Source: an uncultured Robiginitomaculum sp.
GTDB lineage: Bacteria; Pseudomonadota; Alphaproteobacteria; Caulobacterales; Maricaulaceae
Direction: 5' to 3'
Assembly: GCA_938003555.1 (NCBI GenBank)
Contig: CALKXN010000066.1
Coordinates: 1-11,523 of the forward strand
Length of the DNA: 11,523 bases
The position numbers and the translations under genes are program-made. The notes beneath the pieces are model-generated. The model was not told the origin of the DNA, ran no database searches, and saw only the letters and a program-made list of their open reading frames with translations. Of the stretch, positions 6,774 to 11,523 are shown in pieces (the stretch's first letter is position 1; the number at the start of each line of letters is the position of its first letter).

Positions 6774-6844
6774 GTCTTGGGCAAAACCAATTTAGATCGC
6801 GACGCGTAATTATTGTTCACCCATAATTTTGAGCAGGGCAGTCT

Positions 6845-7582
6845 ATGTTTCGCGTTAGAATTTTACTTAAAGTCTTGGCTGCGATTGCGATTACCGCAAA
6901 TTTGGCGCTGCCCGCCGCCGCGCAGAATACGGGCGGCGTCTTTGGCCCCGGCGTGACAGAAGGGGATCGCACGGCGCAATATCGCGTTACGATTGATCCT
7001 GACGGCGCAAATAACGAGGCGGCAATCGCGCAGCGTATTCATTATCAACAGGCCATAAATGGGGACTGGCGCTGGCGCGTCGTGGCGCAGGCGCGCAAGA
7101 CATCTGAGTCGGATGTTGATTTTGACTTCATCCAAACGGAGCTCGCGTGGCAGATCAGCCCCGACGGACAGGACTATCAAACCGGTCTGCGTTTTGACGC
7201 GACCTTGCGCGACGATGACCGCGCGCATCAGCTCGGTGTGAACTGGATTAATCAGTGGAAACTAGCGCAGGGCTGGCAGGCCCGCGCGCTGACGCTCACC
7301 TCTGTCCAAGTCGGTAATGATGCGCGCGACGGTATCTTTGCGCAAACACGTTTCAATCTGTCAAAAAAACTGGAGAGCGGCGCAAGCCTTGGCGTGGAGA
7401 TGTTCAATTTCTATGGCTATACGGGCGACATTCCTGATTTCGAAGATCAGCGCCATTCCGCCGGGCCGTTCATTTCGACCAAATTAACCGATGATGTGTC
7501 CATATTTGCAGGCGCGCTATTCGGTATCACCGACGCATCGCCCGATAATGAATTACGCTTTTGGATTAGCCGGGGGTTTTAA
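6845..7582 (+). CDS. Secreted, probably outer-membrane beta-barrel protein of unknown function
   Basis: This 245-residue protein has a clear Sec signal peptide: positive residues at 3-9, a hydrophobic stretch at about 10-22, and a likely cut after AAA at residue 26, before QN. The mature part alternates polar and hydrophobic residues in short strands, such as WRWRVVAQARK and FIQTELAWQI, with turns rich in D, G and N. It ends in aromatic RFWISRGF, and a C-terminal phenylalanine is the usual BAM-complex recognition mark of outer-membrane barrels. About 219 mature residues would suit an 8-10 strand barrel. I do not recognise the family. The gene lies 71 bases after the M24 peptidase, in the same orientation, and its stop is 11 bases from the convergent zinc-ribbon gene. 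Confidence 0.8.
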   Translation: MFRVRILLKVLAAIAITANLALPAAAQNTGGVFGPGVTEGDRTAQYRVTIDPDGANNEAAIAQRIHYQQAINGDWRWRVVAQARKTSESDVDFDFIQTELAWQISPDGQDYQTGLRFDATLRDDDRAHQLGVNWINQWKLAQGWQARALTLTSVQVGNDARDGIFAQTRFNLSKKLESGASLGVEMFNFYGYTGDIPDFEDQRHSAGPFISTKLTDDVSIFAGALFGITDASPDNELRFWISRGF

Positions 7583-7593
7583 AATCAAATAAA

Positions 7594-8271
7594 TTAGTGA
7601 GGATATTTCCATTTTAGAAGCCATATAACAGGACGTAACATAAACCTTGATATTTTGCGTAGAGTTTTATGCTTTCGGATTAACTTAGCAACTTTGGGTC
7701 CATGGCGATTGTATGCGCTGTTTAAGTTTCGTCCATAAGGTCTTTTTAGTAAATATTCTCCACGCCATCTTCGTAATGTGTTTATTTCTCTTACCATAGG
7801 GTGGCCGAAAGTCGCCGTAGCGACAAAGCACTCATTTGATTTTATGGTATTTAAGTTGCTTTCAATTGTAATGTCACGAGGTGCTAATTTGTGTGCTTTT
7901 TCTAAAAGTTGAACTGCTTCGGCTTTACGCCCAGCGCCAGACAGCAAAAGTGCCCTAGTGTTCAAATATTTCGGGCTTTCAGGAAAATGCAATAAAGAAC
8001 GATCTACATATTTTAGAGCGAGGTCAATATTAGCTGGCGTTGCACCAGTGATCATACTGTTGGAGCCGTATACTTGCAAATTAGCCTGAAGTTCATGAAG
8101 AATAAATTCTGCCTGAAGGTGGTAGTCTTCAGCTTCAACTAACTCATCATGTGCAACCTCATTAATAAGATTTTCTGTATCATTTAAACCTTGAGGGCAT
8201 CCACAGTTTGGACAGCTTACTGCTCTGTCACTGATTTCTTTCTTGCATTCAGGGCAATCTACTAAAGCCAT
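7594..8271 (-). CDS. Zinc-ribbon, TPR-like and CFI-box C-terminal domain protein
   Basis: This 225-residue protein has three readable parts. Residues 6-23 form a short zinc ribbon, CPEC...CPNC (C6, C9, C20, C23). Residues of about 80-135 look like one to two tetratricopeptide helices, with ALKYVDRSLLHFPESPKYLN and KAEAVQLLEKAHKLAP. From C148 the sequence reads CFVATATFGHP, matching the CFI-box found at the C-terminus of many otherwise unrelated bacterial proteins. The typical basic and hydrophobic tail follows (LRRWRGEYLL, then KHKTLRKISRFMLRPVIWLLKW). The function of that module is not established to my knowledge. GGGAG eight bases upstream supports the ATG at 8271. The gene is clearly more AT-rich than ubiG, 72 bases upstream on the same strand, and is probably an acquired addition. 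Confidence 0.85.
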   Translation of the reverse strand: MALVDCPECKKEISDRAVSCPNCGCPQGLNDTENLINEVAHDELVEAEDYHLQAEFILHELQANLQVYGSNSMITGATPANIDLALKYVDRSLLHFPESPKYLNTRALLLSGAGRKAEAVQLLEKAHKLAPRDITIESNLNTIKSNECFVATATFGHPMVREINTLRRWRGEYLLKRPYGRNLNSAYNRHGPKVAKLIRKHKTLRKISRFMLRPVIWLLKWKYPH

Positions 8272-8279
8272 ATTTTATG

Positions 8280-8284
8280 CTCCC
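8280..8284 (-). promoter_or_regulatory. Ribosome binding site of the zinc-ribbon/CFI-box gene
   Basis: On the minus strand GGGAG lies eight bases before the ATG at 8271, fixing the start that places CPEC at residues 6-9. Confidence 0.55.
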
Positions 8285-8343
8285 AACCTATGAAAGCATT
8301 AAAGCTGTTAAGCTAATTACGCGCAACTCAAAAATAGAAAACG

Positions 8344-9126
8344 CTATAACTTAAATCCAACCGTCACGTAATTGATTCCCAAATCATCGCTGAATGTCCA
8401 ATTATCGGTGAGCGGATTGAGGGTCATGCCAATGCTTGGCTCTGGGGTTAAGCCCGCGCCGATCAGATGGCTTCGTAGCTCTGCGGGTTTGACCAATTTG
8501 CTATATTGATGCGTCCCTTTGGGGAGCCAGCGCAGCACATATTCCGCGCCGACAATGGCAAAGAGAAACGCTTTGGCGGTGCGGTTGATGGTCGAGCAAA
8601 TCATCAGGCCGCCCTCTCTGACCATCGCGCCGCAATCTTTCATGAAATCAGCGGGGTCAACAACATGCTCGATGACTTCCATATTCAATACGGCGTCAAA
8701 GGGTGTGTCCGCGCCGCGCTTGCCCAGCTTCTCCACCATCTGTTCAATCGTGCCGTGGCGATATTCAACATCAGCGCCGGTTTCAATCGCGTGGGCGGTC
8801 GCGGTTTTGACATTGCGCTCGAGGGCATCCACGCCAACCACAGTCGCGCCAAGGCGCGAGACAGGCTCGGCGAGCAGTCCCCCGCCGCAGCCAATATCTA
8901 AAATGCGAAGGCTTTTAAGCGGCAGATCGCTATCCGGGTCACGGTGAAAATGCGCGCAAAGCGTATCGCGGATAAACCCCAGCCGCGCGCCATTCATAAC
9001 ATGCAGCGGCTTAAACGGCCCCGTAGGATCCCACCAACTCTCCGCCATACGCGAAAAACTCTCCATCTCGCGCGGATCAACACTGACGGTCGATAATTTT
9101 TCCGGGGCTGTCGTTGCATGGGCCAT
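8344..9126 (-). CDS. ubiG: Ubiquinone biosynthesis O-methyltransferase UbiG
   Basis: This 260-residue protein is a standard UbiG/Coq3, the enzyme that performs the two O-methylations of the ubiquinone ring with S-adenosylmethionine. Key marks are ESWWDPTGPFKPLH (29-42), the SAM loop ILDIGCGGGLLAEP (75-88), acidic VGVDALERNV (97-106), NMEVIEHVVDP (148-158), STINRTAKAF (178-187) and LPKGTHQYSK (201-210). The ATG at 9126 has AAGGAA seven bases upstream. The short N-terminal leader MAHATTAPEK is variable in the family. UbiG is commonly near comF, grxC and nit in Alphaproteobacteria, by recollection. Here it is separated from them by the AT-rich zinc-ribbon gene and faces the opposite way. Its presence indicates an aerobic, ubiquinone-using cell. 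Confidence 0.97.
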   Translation of the reverse strand: MAHATTAPEKLSTVSVDPREMESFSRMAESWWDPTGPFKPLHVMNGARLGFIRDTLCAHFHRDPDSDLPLKSLRILDIGCGGGLLAEPVSRLGATVVGVDALERNVKTATAHAIETGADVEYRHGTIEQMVEKLGKRGADTPFDAVLNMEVIEHVVDPADFMKDCGAMVREGGLMICSTINRTAKAFLFAIVGAEYVLRWLPKGTHQYSKLVKPAELRSHLIGAGLTPEPSIGMTLNPLTDNWTFSDDLGINYVTVGFKL

Positions 9127-9133
9127 GGGCAGG

Positions 9134-9139
9134 TTCCTT
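9134..9139 (-). promoter_or_regulatory. Ribosome binding site of ubiG
   Basis: On the minus strand AAGGAA lies seven bases before the ubiG ATG at 9126. The 148 bases between ubiG and the LRR gene stop must also hold any separate ubiG promoter, but I see no convincing -35/-10 pair there. Confidence 0.6.
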
Positions 9140-9274
9140 ATTCACAAATGCAGGTAAGGATTTAACGCCGCCTAATCAATGGGGCGCTTGGGCGCAGTGT
9201 AGGCAGTGCGAAGGATTGCATTCTCCAAAGCGAAAGTAGCGTTGGTGGTAGTATTTTGAAATTAAATGTAATGC

Positions 9275-11167
9275 CTAAAAGTAAATGCGTGGGGAAAAAT
9301 TATTACTTCTGATGTCTGTAGACTCTATTTTAGTACCAGATATCTGCACTTTACGTAAATTTGATTTGTACAAATGAGGTAAGATTGCGTTCGTAACTGA
9401 CGTTCGGTTTATGTATAAGCCAAGCATTTGCTGAGGAAAATTAACTACGTACCTTCCGAATTCATCACTTATGGAAGTACCGTCTAGATCTAGAAACCGT
9501 AATTTTGGGAGTTCCTTTAAGTAAAATCCAATATTGTCATTGACGTTTGTTGATTCGAGACTCAAAATCGTGAGATTGTTCAGTTCACTAAAATGATATC
9601 CAATTTCTGAACTAACTTTTGTGCCCGAAAGATCAAGAGAACTCAGGTTTGTTAACTTAATCAAATGAGCTCCAGTTTTATCACTAATTTGCGTCCATGA
9701 TAAATCTAAACTTTTGATATTTATTAAGTTAGCTAATGATGGCCCAATTTTGTCATTAATTCTTGTTGATGATAAATTCAAATTTGTTAAATTTGTTAAG
9801 CTTTCGATGTCATGCATTGCTGAACTGTTTAGACTGGTTTTTTTCAAATTCAGTTTTTGTAATTTTTCTAATTTCGAAATTCCTGTTAAATCTCGTATGG
9901 AAGAATTGTTTAATTGAAGCTCTTTTAGCTCTGTCAATTTTGCCAATACTGACACATTAGTTACTCGTGTGTGCCCTAAATTTAGCTTTTTTAGTTTTGT
10001 TAAGGACTCTATTTGTTCTAGCTTTGTTATGGACGAGTATGCTGCATTTAAGATTTTTAAGTGCTTTAAATGTCTAAGACCTGACCAATCTACAATGTTT
10101 TTCCTGTGAACGTGTAATTCATGCAGCCATATAAAATTCGCTAATAACTTGGTGTCTTGAAATCTAACATTGTATAGGTTTATTTCCCTAACTTTATGAG
10201 CTATTTCATCAGGAACTGGTTTGGATTGTCCAAGTAGTCTTTTTGCTTGTATTACCGCAGCTTTTTCGTCGCTCGGAGTTATATGAGGTGGGGTTTCATT
10301 TTCTTCTGCGTTATCGTCATTTCCATTACCGCTTGTTTCTCCATTTAAGTAACGACGCTCAATAACAGTGAGCGTTCTGGCTAGGGTGCCAAGTATAGCC
10401 GTAATTGCCATAAGTTTTGGATTGAACGCAGAGAGAAACAAAGCAGAAGTCGCTCCGAGACTTAAGAGATCATGAGAGTCGCGGATGATTTTTGGTTTCC
10501 GCCTTAATTCGGTGATTAGACTAGATGCCCAACGTTTAACGTATTTAGGGCCAATTAAGACAGTTCTAACCAACTTATTTTGAGAGTGAGTGTCTTCTAA
10601 AACACGGGCAAAGGTTTCTTCGTTCTCGCTTAAAGAATCAGGAAATGCTTCAATCGCTTCATCAAGTTCATTTTCAAGTTCTTCGGACTGCTCTTTTGCA
10701 GATTTGATATCGGCATTATCAGGAATATCAGTTGAAGGTTCTTCGACTAAATCATTCTCTGGCTCCTCTGACGCTTGAGCTCGATACTCATCCAAAGCAG
10801 TGGAAACGGAAGAAATAAGTGTTCTAAGAGCACGGTCTAGGTTGTCCCCCCTTCTTATCGGAGGAGGTGCATCATATCCTAAATTACTATCGGCTTCATC
10901 GGCTTGGTCGGTATTTAATATGTTTTTCCGACGGATTCGGGTTAACTCATTACGAGCAAAAATAAGCGGTTCTCGACAGCCCTCCGCTGTGCCGTCAACT
11001 AGTTCAGACATTACCTCAGCGTAAGATATCAGCTGTTTGCGGGGGAATGTGTTTGGTAGAGGTCGATTTTCACTTTGCAAAGCCTCAACTAAATTTAACG
11101 CATCAGCTTTTACTTCCTTTAATTCGCTTAGAAGTGATTCACTTGGTTTTTCATACTTTAAAGGCAT
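9275..11167 (-). CDS. Leucine-rich-repeat protein with acidic linker and hydrophobic hairpin
   Basis: This protein has 630 residues and no recognised N-terminal domain. Residues 1-130 are charged and probably helical. Residues 133-195 are strongly acidic (ELENELDEAIEAF). A hydrophobic stretch at about 233-269 is broken by NPK at 249-251 and could be a re-entrant hairpin or two short membrane helices. Residues 272-300 are a flexible acidic linker. From about 341 to 620 a leucine-rich-repeat solenoid follows: 22-residue repeats starting at 367, 389 and 411, then six exact 24-residue repeats from 433 to 576, then degenerate ends. There is no signal peptide, LPXTG motif or nucleotide-binding motif, so the repeats probably face the cytoplasm and bind a protein. 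The ATG at 11167 has no clear Shine-Dalgarno. The gene is strikingly AT-rich, which suggests acquisition. Confidence 0.85.
   Translation of the reverse strand: MPLKYEKPSESLLSELKEVKADALNLVEALQSENRPLPNTFPRKQLISYAEVMSELVDGTAEGCREPLIFARNELTRIRRKNILNTDQADEADSNLGYDAPPPIRRGDNLDRALRTLISSVSTALDEYRAQASEEPENDLVEEPSTDIPDNADIKSAKEQSEELENELDEAIEAFPDSLSENEETFARVLEDTHSQNKLVRTVLIGPKYVKRWASSLITELRRKPKIIRDSHDLLSLGATSALFLSAFNPKLMAITAILGTLARTLTVIERRYLNGETSGNGNDDNAEENETPPHITPSDEKAAVIQAKRLLGQSKPVPDEIAHKVREINLYNVRFQDTKLLANFIWLHELHVHRKNIVDWSGLRHLKHLKILNAAYSSITKLEQIESLTKLKKLNLGHTRVTNVSVLAKLTELKELQLNNSSIRDLTGISKLEKLQKLNLKKTSLNSSAMHDIESLTNLTNLNLSSTRINDKIGPSLANLINIKSLDLSWTQISDKTGAHLIKLTNLSSLDLSGTKVSSEIGYHFSELNNLTILSLESTNVNDNIGFYLKELPKLRFLDLDGTSISDEFGRYVVNFPQQMLGLYINRTSVTNAILPHLYKSNLRKVQISGTKIESTDIRSNNFSPRIYF
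9440..9871 (-). repeat. Six tandem 24-residue LRR units (72-bp period)
   Basis: Protein residues 433-576 split without gaps into six 24-residue units, each beginning with a hydrophobic L-position and following the pattern LxxLxxLxLxxTxIxD. The period is 72 bases in the DNA. The DNA copies are diverged, so they are recognisable mainly at protein level. Confidence 0.85.
9872..10069 (-). repeat. Three tandem 22-residue LRR units (66-bp period)
   Basis: Protein residues 367-432 form three 22-residue units starting LKHLKIL, LTKLKKL and LTELKEL. They directly precede the 24-residue block, so the period changes at residue 433. Confidence 0.8.
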
Positions 11168-11186
11168 ACAGCTTAAATTAGTTGTT

Positions 11187-11226
11187 GCTGCTACTTATTC
11201 AAGCATAAACTTCACCAAGTAGTAGC
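11187..11226. repeat. Imperfect 10-bp inverted repeat upstream of the LRR gene
   Basis: GCTGCTACTT (11187-11196) and AAGTAGTAGC (11217-11226) pair over ten positions with one mismatch, which would be a G-U pair in RNA. The spacer is 20 bases. The near arm is 19 bases from the LRR start codon, so this is either in the 5' leader or in the promoter. It could be an operator or a leader hairpin. Confidence 0.45.
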
Positions 11227-11265
11227 ATTGTTATTCTTTAAACTAGAATTACCCATACAATTTCG

Positions 11266-11282
11266 ACGCTTTTTGAAAGCGT
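11266..11282 (-). terminator. Possible terminator hairpin after the small membrane protein gene
   Basis: ACGCTTT-TTG-AAAGCGT is a perfect 7-bp stem with a 3-base loop, beginning 14 bases past the stop of the minus-strand gene at 11297. No U-rich tract follows on the minus strand, so intrinsic termination is doubtful. It also lies in the upstream region of the LRR gene and may mark the limit between the two transcripts. Confidence 0.35.
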
Positions 11283-11296
11283 TGAATTACTTATTT

Positions 11297-11523
11297 TCAC
11301 TGTCCTTCCTTCTCCCGCCGAAACAACATCCGCAAATTAAGCGCCAGCAGTCCCAGCGCGATGGCGAGCCAGATATACATCCATAATTTTGCGGGGATGA
11401 ATCGCATTTCGGTTTCCATGGCGCGCAAATCAGAGCTTGGGCCGATATGGGTGTCTTGCAGGATATAGATAATACTCGCTAGGCCGATAAGCATTAACGC
11501 GTCGCGGCCGAATTTTGTTTTAA
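11297..11523 (-). CDS. Small two-helix membrane protein, probably truncated by the window edge
   Basis: The frame stays open from the TGA at 11297 to the end of the window, giving about 75 residues. An ATG at 11494 would give 65, but it has no ribosome binding site and starts inside a hydrophobic helix (DALMLIGLASIIYILQ). The true start is therefore more likely upstream, outside the window. A second membrane helix is LWMYIWLAIALGLLALNLRM, followed by a basic and acidic tail, RREKEGQ. The short polar loop between them (DTHIGPSSDLRAMETEMRF) would face the periplasm if the positive tail stays in the cytoplasm. Composition is GC-rich and host-like, unlike the neighbouring LRR gene. I recognise no family. 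Confidence 0.6.
   Translation of the reverse strand, partial: KTKFGRDALMLIGLASIIYILQDTHIGPSSDLRAMETEMRFIPAKLWMYIWLAIALGLLALNLRMLFRREKEGQ

Noticed and set aside
8506..8947. Two overlapping plus-strand frames opposite ubiG
   Set aside because: Both are mirror frames of ubiG, which carries every expected methyltransferase motif.
9275..11167. LRR gene as a proven anti-phage or toxin-immunity system
   Set aside because: No nuclease, NTPase, TIR or toxin motif is visible and there is no defence gene beside it; the neighbours are ubiG and a small membrane protein.

Overview
The window reads as a chromosomal segment of an alphaproteobacterium. The reasons are the GC-rich, GCGC-laden coding style of most genes and a recognisable alphaproteobacterial gene neighbourhood: an NDUFAF5-like methyltransferase, ComF, GrxC, a Nit-type amidase and DUF1178, with UbiG nearby. 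I cannot name a genus. No tRNA, rRNA, CRISPR array, transposase or integrase is visible, and no gap between genes exceeds 150 bases.

Layout. At 1-234 (+) is the 3' end of an unrecognised gene. From 2243 down to 224 (-) lies a tightly packed set: a putative lipoprotein, a YaiI/UPF0178 protein, and two half-size YeeE/YedE sulfur-transport proteins joined by 1-base and 4-base overlaps. At 2319-3206 (-) is the NDUFAF5/BioC-like methyltransferase. It is divergent from comF, with only 20 bases between the two start codons. From 3227 to 7582 (+) runs a probable operon: comF, grxC, nit, DUF1178, an M24 metallopeptidase and a short secreted, probably outer-membrane protein. The remainder is on the minus strand: a zinc-ribbon/TPR/CFI-box protein (7594-8271), ubiG (8344-9126), a 630-residue leucine-rich-repeat protein (9275-11167), and the end of a small membrane protein that runs off the window.

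How the genes work together. The core genes suggest redox and respiratory housekeeping. UbiG makes ubiquinone, the methyltransferase resembles a complex I assembly factor, and glutaredoxin sits next to a Nit amidase of the type that clears deaminated glutathione. The YeeE pair probably imports thiosulfate or a related sulfur species. Three genes are visibly more AT-rich: the lipoprotein, the zinc-ribbon/CFI-box gene and the LRR gene. They look like accessory additions around the conserved block.

The most unusual items are two. One is the LRR protein, which has an acidic linker, a hydrophobic hairpin, a repeat length that switches from 22 to 24 residues, and a threonine ladder. The other is the CFI-box protein. 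I see no enzymatic motif in either that would support calling a new defence or signalling system; that remains speculation.
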